The notes under the pieces were generated by a model. The model had not been told where the DNA came from. It was given only the letters and a program-made list of their open reading frames with translations, and did no database searches. From Chimonanthus salicifolius (lineage: Eukaryota; Streptophyta; Magnoliopsida; Laurales; Calycanthaceae): DNA of 64,000 nt. A program made the translations under genes and the position numbers. Below are positions 22,589 through 35,700 of the stretch, piece after piece. Every line of letters starts with the position of its first letter. The stretch's first letter is position 1. The DNA lies in NCBI GenBank assembly GCA_013350335.1, contig CM023540.1, positions 26,329,175 to 26,393,174 of the forward strand. Direction: 5' to 3'.

Positions 22589-23921
22589 TGGTATCAGTCA
22601 GAATTCGATCCTACGTCGGAATCAAACAGCCGAATTTTTTTTTCAGCACCTCTTGTCACTGTGCTTCTGTAATACAGGAGATTTGACCCAAATCCACAAA
22701 CAAAAACAAAAAAAAAAAAAAACTTTTCACGCCCACGGTGAGAGGGCTCATTTGCTACAGCAACTCTCATTTGCTAGACCACTGGTTGCGATCTGATTGC
22801 CGCCGCTTGTTACTGCCGGACGTCCCTCCGCCGCCGAGCGCATATCTGTCGGCATCTTCTCCCGATCTCTCAGGTCTGATCTGCCCTTCAGCCGCCGGAA
22901 TCTTCTCTGTGCCTCGCCGACGACTCTCTCTGGTCGGCTACTGTGCATCTCGTGTGCCTCACTCACGGCCAGATCTGACGTTTACAGCTCTGGCGTACAG
23001 ATCCGGTCGATCTGTTCAGACCCCGCCGATCCACTCGTGCTGCCGCCGGAGTTGGATTTCGCTGCCGCCGTCTCTCGAGTCTTTCAGATCTGGTTCCGCG
23101 CCGGTTGCCATTCTGCCTCAGATCTGAGGTGATTTTTGCACAGATCTGCAACTGCTGAGCTTGACGCCGTCTCCGACGCCCTTAGCAACTTCTTGCTGCT
23201 TCGGCCCATCGCGTCCGGCGTCTCTGATTCCGATTTGTTCTTCCGCCTGCACCCTTCAGTCTTCCGCGACACATCTCCGCTGCATCACCGTCCTCGGCAT
23301 CATACAGATTCAGCTTCTTGCTACTGACTCCGTCTTCTGCTGTCCTGTTCTCGCTGTCCTACTCCGATTTGGATTCCGCACTGCCCCTTCGACCGTCCGT
23401 CGCCTGAGCTCACAGCCTGCTGCTGTTTTCGCATCTGAGAGTGCCGGCCCGATCTACTGCTTCACTGCCCAGATCTCAGATCGGGTTTCTCGATTCAGAT
23501 CTCGCCTTCTCGCCGATTCGACTCTCCATTTCTAGCTCCGACTCCGATTGTTGCTGTTGGGGATCGCTTTTTGGCTACCGTCAGCGTTCATAGAGAGCAG
23601 CAAGGCTCGCAGCAGATTGGGTCTTCTCTGCAGATTTGTACCGAGAGGAAGAAGACACACTGCAGCAGATTGGTTATCAAAGGGGACTGAGTATCTGCTG
23701 TCAGCGTTGTGTGGAATTGTCATTCAAAAAGGGAGTTTCCAGTCAGTATCTACCGCCTGCCGCTCTTCAGATCTGGTATCTTCCATCGGCAGCTCTTCCA
23801 GTCGGGGACCGGCATCCGACGACCGGCTGCAGCTCTCCAAATCCGGTCTCAGATTGTTGCTGGCGATCTGCTGCTCTCTTCACCCAGACGCTGCTGCAGT
23901 GGACCCGGGAGCTTCTACCTA

Positions 23922-23967
<46 letters not shown>

Positions 23968-24041
23968 AAACTGATTGTGTTTTTTTGTTTGCAGTTGTTC
24001 TGCCTCTCTATCTAAACAAGCTCTGCACCCAGCACCGCTCG
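22589..24041 (+). other. Unusually long, C/T- and CpG-rich leader of the copia element
   Basis: 1,453 bp lie between the primer-binding site and the gag start. From 22737 to 23920 the leader is GC-rich and repeats CAGATCTG-like words many times (for example 22971, 23086, 23118, 23140, 23468, 23767). It ends in a run of ~36 A near 23928-23962, then a T-rich stretch and ttgtttgcag at 23984-23993, which resembles a 3' splice site just ahead of gag. Long frames in this region have no recognisable protein and I treat them as non-coding. Confidence 0.7.
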
Positions 24042-27000
24042 ATGGGTGATTCCGACTGCAATCCCAGTCTGAAACTTTCTTCTGTCTTTTTGAATACAAA
24101 TAATTATGTTCTCTGGTCTCGGGCTGTTCACTTATCTCTTGGTAGTAAGAAAAAGTTGGGGTTTATCAATGGCAAGATTGTGCCTCCTACACCTGTCTCC
24201 GCATCTAAGGCTTCAGCTACTACTTCAGAAGACGCAAATACTGACTCTGCTTATGATACTTGGCTATCTAATGATCAACTGGTTCGATCATGGCTTCTTA
24301 ATTCTATGGAACCCAACATTGCTGGAATTTTTACATTCTCCGATTCTGCAAAAGAATTATGGGATTCTGTGACCGGTATGTATGGTAGTCGAAATAATAT
24401 TGCTCGGGTGTTTCAGCTTCAAAATGAGATTGCGACTGCACTACAGGGCGAACAGAAATTTTGCGATCTTACTGGCCATATGAAAAGGCTATGGGATGAG
24501 CTACATTTATATCGTCCTCATACCACTGATGCACAGACTCTTTTGCACCGAGATGCAGAAGACCAAGTTTTCTCTTTACTTCGGGCCCTGGGGCCAAAAT
24601 ATGAATATTTGCGGAGTAACATACTTATGACTGATCCGCTACCCTCTTGGATCGCTGTTTGTGCTATCATTCAACGCGAAGAAACGCGACAAGAAACTAT
24701 GAATGCTGCTCCATCCTCTGAGAACTCTTCCAGTGCTTTTGTGACTCATAAAAATGAGCGCCGACCCTCCTCTGAGTCTGAGAAGAAGAAGGTTCATTTT
24801 CCAAATAAAGGCCGACGGGACACTATTCGTTGTGATCATTGTGGCAAAGTTGGGCACTCCAAAGAACGTTGTTGGTTGTTACATCCTCATCTCAAACCAA
24901 ACTTTGAAGCAAAAAGGAGAGCCAAGGCTAATGTCGCAGATACTTCCACCACTCTAGATCAGTTGAGTCAAATCCTATGCGATCTACGTCAGTCTTTGCC
25001 TTCTACAAATCCGTCTTCCTCGTCTCATACAGCAGGTACCATTCATGCGTCTCTTGCTTCCCAGTCTCATACAGCAGGTACCATTCATACGTCTCTTGCT
25101 TCCCATTGTACTGGTCATTCTTGGATTATTGACTCTGGTGCTACTGATCATATGGCTAATTCTCCTTCTTCTGTATCTGATTTTTCCACATCATCCCGTA
25201 AACATGATGTCTATCTAGCCAATGGCACTGTGGTTCCTGTGGCCGGCCGTGGTCAGATTGATTTTTTTTCAAATAGCGTCTCTTCTACTGCTCTTGTTGT
25301 CCCTTCTTTTCCAACTCAACTCATGTCTGTTGGAAAACTTACTAATGCTTTGAACTGTGATGTCATTTTTTCTCCTAACTCTGTCATATTTCAGGATCGA
25401 ACTTCCAAGAGGACGATTGGTAAAGGCACGTATTCCAATGGGTTATACTTGCTACATTCACCTACTAAGGCCTACAAAGCCACGAACTTAGTAGAGAGTC
25501 ACATCCTGCATCAACGGCTTGGACATCCTTCAAGTCGTATTTTGTCTTATCTTTTTCCTTCTATTTCTGTTCCGTCTAGTGTTTGTGATGTCTGTCAATT
25601 TTCTAAACAAACTCGTTTACCATTTGTTTCTTCTAGTTCTAAATCTGTTGAACATTTTGATTTGATTCATTCTGATGTATGGAGTGCTCCAGTTGCTTCT
25701 TATGATGGTTATAAATATTTTGTTTTATTCATTGATGATTGTACTCGTGTTACATGGTTGTACTTACTCAAATCTAAGAATGAGGTGTTTCTTGCTTTCA
25801 AAGCCTTTCACAACATGATCACTACCCAGTTTCATGCCAAGGTGAAAATTTTCCGCTCTGACAATGGCACTGAATATGTCAATGCTAATTTCGCCGAATA
25901 TTTTCATAGCCAAGGCATCATTCATCAAACTAGCTGCGTGGGTACACCACAACAGAATGGTGTGTCAGAACGGAAAAACCGTCACATCTTAGAAACTGCA
26001 CGAGCTCTTATGTTTCAAATGCATATTCCTAAGCAGTACTGGTCCCATGGTGTTCTGACGGCCATCTATTTGATTAATCGACTTCCTAGTCGGGTTAACA
26101 ATTTTAAATCACCATTGGAAATGCTGAAGAATAGAAAGATTGATTTGTCACATCTGCGTGTGTTTGGGTGTGTCTGTTATGTCCACCGCCAACCTCTTCA
26201 TCGTGACAAGTTAGATGCCAGATCTGTCAGATGTGTCTTTTTCGGCTATTCTTCTTCACAGAAAGGGTACATTTGTTATGACCCAGCATCTCGCAAGCTC
26301 ATTGTCTCCCGTGATGTGCGCTTCGCTGAATCTGAAGTGTATTTCTCAGTTCATAGTGATTCTGGGAATCGGTCCCAGGGGGAGAACTTATCTGATTTGG
26401 TACCTCTTCCTACTGTAACTGATGATATCTCGTGTAGCAGAAATACAGTGATTATATCTCCAGATAACCAACCAATGTCTGCAGCAATTGAAATACCAAC
26501 AGCTTCTACTGAGACTACATCTGCAATAATTCAGCCGATTTCTCCACCAACTGACATACCGGCTCCTCCTCTTCCATTACGGAGATCGAGTAGAGAGACT
26601 CGTCCTCCAAAAGGAATGAAAGATTTCTTCACTTACCATGCTGTATCATACCCAATGGAGACTACTCTGACATATGATAATGTTTCTCCGTCTCATTTGG
26701 CTTTCTTGAGTGCGATGTCCAGTGAACAAGAACCAAAGACATTTCGTGAAGCTAATTCCATATCTGTTTGGCGACAGGCAATGAAAGAAGAATTGCAAGC
26801 ACTTGATGATAATAAAACTTGGAATATAGTCAAGTTACCTATCGGAAAGAAGACAGTTGGGTGTCGTTGGATATACAAAATCAAATATAAAAGTGATGGA
26901 ACTGTGGAGCGACACAAGGCAAGACTGGTTGCCAGAGGTTTTACACAAACATATGGAGAAGATTACACAGAGACTTTTGCACCTGTTGCAAAGATGAACA

Positions 27001-28264
27001 CTTTTCGAGTGATTCTCTCGTTAGCAGCAAATCAGGGATGGAAATTATCTCAGATGGATGTAAAAAATGCTTTCTTGCATGGTGACCTAGAAGAAGAGGT
27101 ATACATGAGTGTTCCACCAGGACATTCACAAGAATCCAAAGTTGGATTTGTGTGTAAGCTGAAAAAGGCCATATATGGACTTAAGCAATCTCCCCGTGCG
27201 TGGTATGCTAAGCTCAGTTCTGTTCTCATGAGTAATGGACTTAAAAGGAGTGAGCTGATTCTTCGTTGTTTGTAAAAAAAGGTATGTGTGGTACAACTGT
27301 TGTTTTAGTATATGTTGATGATATAGTGATCACAGGTGATGACAAAAATGAAATTACAAGACTTAAGACTCTACTGCACAAGAGATTTGCCATCAAAGAT
27401 CTGGGAGTGTTAAAATATTTTCTTGGATTAGAAGTTGCCTACTCAAAGAAGGGCATATTCCTTAATCAAAGAAAATATGTGCTGGACCTGTTGCAGGATA
27501 TTGGAAAGATGGGAGTTAAACCATCAGATACTCCAATTGACAGTGGAGGTAAGCTTGACAATGATGGAGAATTGTTATCTGATATTGGTCAGTTTCAAAG
27601 GTTGGTTGGTCGATTGATTTATCTTACGATCACTAGGCCAGATATTTCCTATGCAGTCAGTCTAGTCAGCAGATTTATGCATGCACCTACAGTTACTCAC
27701 ATGAATGCTGTTAATCGAATTTTACAATATCTGAAGGGTTCTCCAGGAAGGGGAATATGGATGCGGAAGAATGGAAATAGTTCCATTACTGCTTACACTG
27801 ATGCTGATTGGGCAGGTTGTCCGGTTGATCGGCGATCTACAACAGGATATTGTACTTTTGTGGGAGGTAATCTGGTAACTTGGAAAAGTAAAAAACAGAG
27901 TGTTGTTGCAAGATCAAGTGCAGAAGCAGAATATCGTGCAATGGCCTTAACCACCAGTGAAGTTATTTGGCTTCGGTCCTTATTACAAGATTTGGGTTTT
28001 GGTTCTAATCAGCCAACGCAAATGTTTTGTGATAATCAAGCTGCCATTCACATTGCTTCAAATCCGGTGTTTCATGAGAGAACCAAACACATTGAGGTGG
28101 ATTGTCATTTTGTTCGAGAAAATTTGCAAGCTAATGTTATTTGTACTCCGTTTGTTCGCAGTGATCAACAATTAGCAGATATCTTCACAAAAAGTCTCTC
28201 CGCTGTTAAATTCCAAGATATTTTGTTCAAGTTGGGCTCAATCGATATTTTCGCACCTACTTGA
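24042..28264 (+). pseudogene. gag-pol: Copia gag-pol polyprotein gene, broken by one frameshift
   Basis: The frame opens at ATG 24042 (MGDSDCNPS) and runs to a TAA at 27273-27275. It resumes in another frame around 27266 and ends with TGA at 28262-28264. One base is missing near 27252 relative to the expected frame. Visible parts, numbered from the ATG: gag; a CCHC zinc knuckle from Cys264; protease DSGATDHM at about 364; the HQRLGHPS pre-integrase motif; integrase D545, D607, E643 (D-D-35-E) with TPQQNGVSERKN; reverse transcriptase (ARLVARGFTQ, QMDVKNAFLHG); and YVDD at 27311-27322 after the frameshift. RNase H follows with YTDADWAG, SSAEAEYRA and FCDNQAA. All other motifs look intact, so the lesion is probably young. 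It should abolish full-length reverse transcriptase unless bypassed. The frame stays open upstream of 24042, but the ATG is where copia similarity begins. Confidence 0.93.
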
Positions 28265-28271
28265 GGGGGAG

Positions 28272-28551
28272 TGTTGAAATAGGAAAGAGAGGATGAGTAG
28301 GACTCTGAGTCCTAACTCCATTAGGTCTCAGAGTCCTAACTTCATTGGGTCACAGAGTTCTAACTCAATGGGGTCTCAGAGTCCTAAATAGAGTTCATAC
28401 TTGAATTTTCTCTTATAAATATGTCTCTGATGTAAATGGAAATTGACTGTGAAATAATATACTCTCTTTCTCTCGTGGTTTTTTCCCTGATGGGTTTTCC
28501 ACGTAAATCCGGTGTTATGATGTTTTGTGGTATGTGATATATATTTCTACA
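28272..28551 (+). repeat. 3' LTR of the copia element
   Basis: 280 bp, identical to the 5' LTR except for one base seen by eye. Preceded by the polypurine tract. Confidence 0.95.
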
Positions 28552-28556
28552 CTAAC

Positions 28557-29062
28557 TATAAAAAAACTCTAATGTCTTCTCTTAATTTCTGCTCTTTTAT
28601 ATGTTTTTTTTACTCAAAACCAACCATTTTATAGGTGACTGATGTTTGGAATCATACCATGACTTAAGAGAAACCATTTTGCCCTCACCATTTAACTTTT
28701 GTCGAATTAATGGCCCCTATAATAGAATTTTAAAAAGTAGAATATAATATTAGAGATTTTGGCTGTATTGCTGTATTGGGGCAGAAGAGGTGATGGATAT
28801 TGTTCCCAAGTTGTTCTTGGGATTGTAGGCAATTGATAAGATTCTAAATTGTTTGACCAAATTAAAAAACCAGTTAACGTACCAATTTTGGACACGAAAC
28901 ATCACCATATTTATTGCCGATATGAACGACCTCTCCTCCTCTTTCTTCAAATACCCATCATCCACCTTCCTTTCTTTTGCAGTCAGATCACAGTAGCAGA
29001 GAAGAGTAACGAGTACTACTAATACTAATACGAAAACTCTGTTCTCTTCATTGAATTCTTCA
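28557..29062. promoter_or_regulatory. 5' flank of the alpha-dioxygenase pseudogene
   Basis: The last ~150 bp before the ATG align with the flank of the intact copy (gacctctcctc..tctttctt.aaatac.catc.tccacctt). Where the intact copy has tttaaatac, a plausible TATA-like box, this copy has ttcaaatac, so the core promoter may also be damaged. Confidence 0.45.
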
Positions 29063-32000
29063 ATGGCTGCTCACTCTTTCTTCTTCCCTTTCAATCTACT
29101 TTCATCCAGGGCCTTCGGCTTATCGTAGCCCAGATGACTCTGCTCGACACTATACTTTTTCTAGTGAGTAACTCTCCACATTCCTTTCTACTATTTTCTT
29201 CTACAGAATGGAATGAAATTGATTTGCGGATGTCTCGTAGATTGTACACGTAGTGGACAAATTGGGCCATTGGCACAGGCTACCAGTTTTGCTGGGCCTT
29301 GGATATCTTGGCATTAGGAGGCGCCTCCATCAACGTTACAATCTCTTGCATGTGGGAGGAAGCCAGAACATGGTTAGGAGCTACAATGCTGAAAAAATCT
29401 CTTATCGGACGGCCGACGGAAGATGCAACGACCCATGCGATGATCGTATCGGCAGCCAAGGGACGTTTTTGGGCCGAAACATGCCACCATCTCGTTCTGA
29501 ATATGAGGTACCTCAACAATATTCACACTGCACTCCACTAAACACTATTAACATCTTTCAATAAGTTAAATTATTTCTCTTTTGCATGTTAAAGTTAAAT
29601 TTAAATTTAATTTAGAGGGGTTGGAAGGTTGGCCCAACAGTGAAGAAGTTTCTCTTATAAAGGGGTGTTTTAGTTCGATTTATACTCAAACACCTTTAGA
29701 TCACTCTCATGAGATTACTCTTTATCGATTGAACTCAGTGTATAAACTATAAAGTCCTTTACAGTAAGACACTTAGACATATTCTATCATAAAAAAAAAA
29801 TTAATGTAAATACTGAACTCAAATTGATAGGATAAATAGCTTAATGATAATTATAATGAGGACTGCATTTTTAAACTTCCAACGTTATGGACAGTGAGTC
29901 ATGGAAATCGACAAGGATACTAGTATAACCTTTTACCATTTAGTAATGATAAGTAAATCAAAAGATAAATTTAGTAGTGCCACATAGAATCTGAATTTTT
30001 CATTTGATGTTGCCGTGATAGCGTTTTTCTCACTACTGTCACTTAATATTTTTTTAATAAATTAAGATTTAGTATCTTTTATGGCCTATATCTTATGAAG
30101 TGAAATATATTTTTAAATATATTTAATATATAATTTTCTTTTAAAAATATAATTTGAACTTAATATAGATTTACGAAAATAAATTCTTCCATATTCAAAT
30201 ATCAATATTATGATCTAATATCAGATAAATAAGATTTTATTCCAAAAACAAACTTTTATGATGATAATAAATACATGGCACTTGATAATTTGACAGCCCC
30301 AAAAGGCATCACACTCTATTTATCAGAAGTGTCTTGATTCGATGATGTCCTTGCAATGGCCCACCTCGATGTTGTAATTTTTTTAATAATTTGACATGTA
30401 GTATATTGTTTAATAACTTTAAATCTACTTAAGTATAGAATTTCTTTCAACAAAATATCCCTTAAATTTCATATGAACCTATAGAAATGAATAGATAAAT
30501 TTGAAGGTCTTTATTTTTTATTTAAGAAATATTGTTTTCAAATTCAACCATTCACTTTATGATCTAATATCATATAAAAATTATTTTAAAATTATATTTG
30601 AGTAGATAAAAATATTTTATTTAATATAGTTTATGTAAAACATTTCACTTTACAGTTTACATGTCAATTTATCAAAGAACACTCGTACAACATCGAGACA
30701 ATACCGAGGTCAGCTCCTTATCCAGGCTCCCACATATGGGCCCTAATGTTCAGTTGAAGTCAACACAAAGTTTCTTGCGTATCTTCACACCCAACAACGT
30801 TTCATTCATTTAAAGAAAAAAAGATACTAATATTTTTAATAACAAAAAATACTGAACTTATTCTTTTGTCCACTTATTTATCATCTAAAGGGTGAAAAAC
30901 TGATGTCTCTGTGTTTCAATTATTATTAGAGAGAAAAAGGAAAGAAACCAAACTTTAAGTTTCATTAGATCATGTATCAAAAGGATTAGGGTCACATTCA
31001 GGAACCTGTCTTAAGAAGCAGAAGTCTTGAATTCGATTTTCACTCTATCCTAAATATATGTGGGTAGGGAGGCTTACACATATTCCGAGCATTAGTCGGA
31101 TGCTCTAAGAAGCTTGGACACTTTAGTTATAAAAAAAAGTTTGATTAGATTATGAAAATGTGCAAGGTTGGATTCTCATAGGGGGTGTGCAGCCAGCCAT
31201 ACAGACTAAATAGCATATCAGATCAGGGCTGGTCCTGAGATCCCCTAAAATCTCAAAGGCCCTATGCTAAGTGAGATTTTAGGGACCCTTTGTGATTGGT
31301 ATATTAAGGAGTTTAAGTGTGTGGGGGCTCTCGGCGACGGCCTACGTTGCCTATGCCCAGAGCCGGCCCTATATACAATGTTCCATTTTCAAATGCCCGG
31401 ATAAGAAGTGACATAAAGACTTGCAATATATATATATACAATCTTATATTGAGTGGTTTTCGGCTAAGAATATCTCAATATTATCAAAATATTATTAAAA
31501 TATGATTATAATTAAGGATTCTGTGATATTTCACTAATATCTACCTGAATCCTCTATTTTCATAAACTACATGTATTTGTTAAGCATTATAACATAATTC
31601 TGGTGTTGAATTGTGGGCAGAAAACCTCGGAAGACTGCATCAATGATCACCCTGTAATTTTATTTATTCTAATAATTACAATAATACTTCTATTATTATA
31701 ATCCATTTATTAGCAATACATCATTATGAGAAGGTAAAATCTGCAAAAAGATATTTGGTATAGTAAATATAACATGTGTGGTAGGTAGCATGCTCCTCAA
31801 AAGTAAAAGAAAGAATCATCAGAACTCAGCAAGAGTCACTTTCACAGTAATAGATGATCTTGAGAGGGAAATATCTGTTGTCTACACCAAGGTATGGATC
31901 AAAGGTTTAGAACAGAACTGCATGAAAGACTCTGATTCGGGATGCTATCCATTGATTTTTATTCTTTTAATTGGGTTACACTTGTTTGGGTCAGACAGAG

Positions 32001-35000
32001 AAAATATTGTAAACATAGGGTGGTGGTTAAAATTTCACCTTTTGAGATTGGAGCCGGACAAAAGTCTCACATCGTAAATGGTTTGGGATGATCTTGGACT
32101 TATAAGTGAGCATATACACCACCCAAAATGTCTTGTCATTTTGAGATGGGAAGCGCTTTTGTGACGTGGCTCACCAATTTTAGTGCTCTATGGAACAATG
32201 TAGGACAATTGTCTATTTTTGTGAGAACTAGCAGCAACATTGTGTAAGTTTCTTTTCTAGATCTAGTTCCTCTAATATGTTTGTAATTTCCTATAGTTGT
32301 TTGATCCACACCCATCGGTTGTGGCCGCAAAGCTCTTCGCAAGGAGGAACTTCATAGACACTGGGAAACAGTTCAACTTGATTAGCATGTTCATGGATTC
32401 AATTCATGGTCCATGACTGGATGGATCACTTGGAGGACACCGAACAGGTATAATAAGTATACAGTCCCATTTCATCTTATAGAAGGAATCAAATAAAAAA
32501 AAACATGCGTGAAAGTTACCCAATGGTTGAATATAATGGGACAATGTTGGTGGGTCTACTTACCATGCATAAATAAAATTAATTGAACAGTAAAACAGAG
32601 TAGGAATATCATTTCTTAATCAGATGATAATTTGTTGTGAGTGTTCAATTTTCAGTAGGATGTTGGACAGTTCATCTGCATGGACTTTCAATACGGGTGT
32701 GCCCTACATTTTATAGATTTTCCTACATTCAAAATATTAGTAAAATGTGAACCCAGGGGTTAGCTTGATGATCAATTTTCACTCTTGTTTGTTGGAAGTC
32801 TTGAGATCAAAACCCCCTCCACACAAAAATGGCCACTCCCCATAGTTCTGTACCCATTGTGTGTTGATTGTGAGGTTTACATATGCCCCAAGGATTAGTC
32901 ATGTGGGACGCTTGGATACTATAAATTTCTGAAGTACTACAAGTGATTTCTTTCCAATTATATGAAGGTGGAAATCAGAGCTCCAGAGAGTGTTGCAGAT
33001 GGTTGTCCTTTGAAGTCATTCAAGTTCTTCAAGACTAAAGAAGTGTTTACTGGTTCATCTCAAGTGAGAACTGGCTTTTTGAACACAAGAACTCCTTGGT
33101 GGTAATTACTTGATCTGTATTTTTTGAGGTTTTTCTTCTCTTTAGTAAAGACTAGTACTAACTGATTGATTTGTTCTGATCGTAAGTATTTTTCATGATT
33201 GTGTGTGGTGATTCTGTTCTGTTCATGTTGTATTATTATGGCTGATACTAATGCTTTTACTGCTGTTAGGGATGGAAGTGTTATTTATGGGAACAATGCA
33301 AAGGGAATGAGAAGGCTAAGGACATTTAAAGATGGCAAGTTGAAGATTTCAAAAGATGATCTCCTTCAACATGATGAGAATGGAATTCCCATATCTGGTG
33401 ATGTTCGAAACTACTGGGCTGGCTTCTCCCTCCTGCAGGCATCGTTTGTGAAAGAACACAATTCCGTTTGCGATATGCTTAAGGTAAGAAAATTTTCCAT
33501 GTTCTAACAAACATGGCCGTATGAATCTGCAGTTCTGTTAAACTGTATTTGGAGAATGTAGTAATTCTTTAGCCAAAATGGTAAATTATAGTACAAGCTG
33601 CCATGAATGGTGCTTGCATTTACTGATTGGATGGTCAGACCATGGTCCAGTATTTGGCTCTGGTTAATTGCATCAACACTAAGATCAATATTTGAACTTA
33701 TTAAGTTTTGGTTTGTGTCATTCTATCTATAGAAAAAGAAAAATGTGAATATGATTGATTGATGACTTTCTGCCAATTGCTACTCTGCCAGATGCACTAC
33801 CCTTATTTTGATGATGAGAAACTGTACCGACATGCAAGACTAGTGACTTCGGCAGTGATTGCTAAAATTCACACCATTGATTGGACAGTCGAGCTTCTAA
33901 AGACCGATACACTTCTTGCCGCAATGAGAATCAACTGGTAAGAAAATTAGTATCTAACTGAAAAAAAGGATTGAGTGTTTAGATTATTAACATGGGTAAG
34001 AAAATTAGTATCTAACTGAAAATAGGATTGAGTGTTTAGATCATTAACATGGGGCATGGTCATAACTTAGACAAGATTTTGTAAGCATTGGCTATGGAGG
34101 AACACAAGCATGACTTATTGGTTTGATGCAGAATAAATGAGGGTCTGGAAAGTTTAATTTTTTTGTACCTAGACAACAAAACATCAGCTGTATGAATCAA
34201 TTTCATGCTTCATTTTTTTTTCATCCGTAATTGGAGAATTCCAATTATTTTCTTCTTGATCTGAGATGCTGCAGGTATGGATTGCTGGGGAAGAGATTCA
34301 AGGATCTTTTTGGGAACATTTTTGGCCCTATTCTAAGTGGATTGGTGGGTCTTAGACAGCCAATAAACCATGGAGTTCCCTATTCATTGACAGAGGAATT
34401 TGTCAGTGTCTACAGAATGCATTCACTTCTACCTGATAAGCTCCTCCTAAGAGACCTCAATTCAATTACAAAAGACAAGTGCCCACTCATCCTACAAGAG
34501 TATCTCTCACTCTTTTTCCCTCTATTGCAAGTCTGTGTATATGTATAAAATTTGTTGCATGTGTATTTATGTATATCTAACTAGGATGATGGGTTCAGGG
34601 TGCCCATGAGGGAGATGGTAGGGTTGGAAGGTGAGAAAAGGCTTTCAGAGATTGGAACAGAGAAGATGATGGTTTCAATGGGCCATCAGGCATGTGGTGC
34701 TCTCACACTTCGGAATTATCCTTCATGGATGAGAAACCTTGTTGCACATGATATCAATGTGGAGGAGAGATCAGAGCCAATTGACATGGCTACCCTAGAG
34801 GGTAATATTTTCTGTTTTTTCAATAATGTAGTACTCCCCATTCATTTTCCCTAAGTAAGATAGACACTATTTTTTGTTTCAGTATACAGGGATAGAGAGA
34901 GGAAAGTAGCGCGATACAATGAGTTCAGAAGAAACATGCTGATGGTTCCTATTAGCAAATGGGAAGACCTAACAGATGATGAAGTCGTCAACAAAGCTCT

Positions 35001-35504
35001 CGTTGAGGTTTATGGCGACGATGTAGAGAAGCTTGATCTTCTTGTGGGACTCCATGCAGAAAAGAAGATAAAAGGATTTGCTATTAGTGAGACTGCATTT
35101 TTCATCTTTGTACTCATTGCATCAAGGTATGCTTTGGGGTGATTACTTTCTTTTGTTTTCAATATTTTGATTTTCTACCTCATTTTCAATTCCATTTGGA
35201 TGTTCTAGTAACCTAGTGTTTTGTTTTTAATCTCCTCTTTCTTATAATTTTGATGATGAGCAGGAGGTTAGAGGCTGATCGTTTCTTCACCACCAATTTC
35301 AACTCCAAAACCTACACTGAGAAAGGGTTAGAATGGGTTAACAAGACAGAGAGCCTGAAAGATGTGATCGATCGCCATTACCCTGAAATGACAAGAAAAT
35401 GGATGACATCTTCAAGTGCATTTTCTGTGTGGGATGCCATGCCCAACCCAACAAATTATGTACCGCTTTACCTTGCGACCTGCTCCATGAATGTTCTGCT
35501 TTGA
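29063..35504 (+). pseudogene. Fatty-acid alpha-dioxygenase pseudogene, tandem copy 1
   Basis: The same ten-exon structure as the intact copy, all with GT-AG borders: 29063-29163, 29241-29507, 32297-32447, 32968-33101, 33270-33483, 33792-33937, 34275-34499, 34599-34801, 34883-35126 and 35264-35504. Three lesions are visible against copy 2. The ATG at 29063 lies 2 bases out of frame with the rest of exon 1; the next in-frame ATG is the MTLLD codon at 29134. Exon 3 has an extra A at 32384, giving a TGA at 32414-32416 just around the heme-binding HDW segment. The last exon has an extra T near 35473, which replaces the last four or so residues with a nine-residue tail. All other exons remain open and match copy 2 to within a few per cent by eye, so inactivation is recent. 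A truncated, catalytically dead product is the most it could make. Confidence 0.93.
29508..32296 (+). other. Intron 2 of the alpha-dioxygenase pseudogene
   Basis: A 2.8-kb intron, collinear with intron 2 of copy 2 over much of its length. It carries the empty site of the MITE found in copy 2 (ctatttat followed directly by cagaagtgtcttgattc at about 30315-30340). It also has a private insertion of ~230 bp around 31190-31435, which includes a small inverted-repeat element (about 31222-31371, AGGGCTGGTCCTGAGA ... CAGAGCCGGCCCT). Confidence 0.65.
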
Positions 35505-35700
35505 ATTGTTGTATTCTCTCCACCAATGTAAAGCTCTTGAGAACTTGAGGAGAATGTAATCAGCTGCTATAACTATACAACAAATGCATAGGCATGAATG
35601 TTCTCCCTTCACTAGATGATGTACTCTCTCCACCATTGCAACGTTCTTGAGAACTTGAGGAGGATGTAATCAGCTGGTATAACACAACACATGTATACTC
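35505..35700 (+). repeat. Local tandem duplication of the pseudogene 3' UTR
   Basis: A block running ctctccaccaatgtaaagct, cttgagaacttgagga, atgtaatcagctg (about 35514-35570) recurs at 35629-35681 with a few changes. The intact copy 2 has the block only once (46473-46530). Confidence 0.7.

Larger units (their letters stand above)
22304..28556 (+). mobile_element. Young Ty1/copia LTR retrotransposon, nearly intact
   Basis: Two 280-bp LTRs (22309-22588 and 28272-28551) run TGTTGAAATAGG...TTTCTACA and differ at one visible base (near 22525 against 28489, t to c). The target duplication CTAAC is at 22304-22308 and 28552-28556. The primer-binding site TGGTATCAG starts at 22589, directly after the 5' LTR. 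The polypurine tract GAGGGGGAG ends at 28271. The body carries one gag-pol reading frame in the order gag, protease, integrase, reverse transcriptase, RNase H, which defines copia. Near-identical LTRs mean a very recent insertion. Duplication unit 2 has no copy at the corresponding place. Confidence 0.97.

Noticed and set aside
22738..23540. Several 100-130 codon frames in the copia leader
   Set aside because: Overlapping frames in several registers, on both strands, produced by GC-rich repetitive sequence; none resembles a known protein.
23709..24041. Upstream extension of the gag-pol frame as coding sequence
   Set aside because: The frame happens to be open but runs through an A tract (poly-Lys) and has no copia similarity; gag begins at the ATG at 24042.
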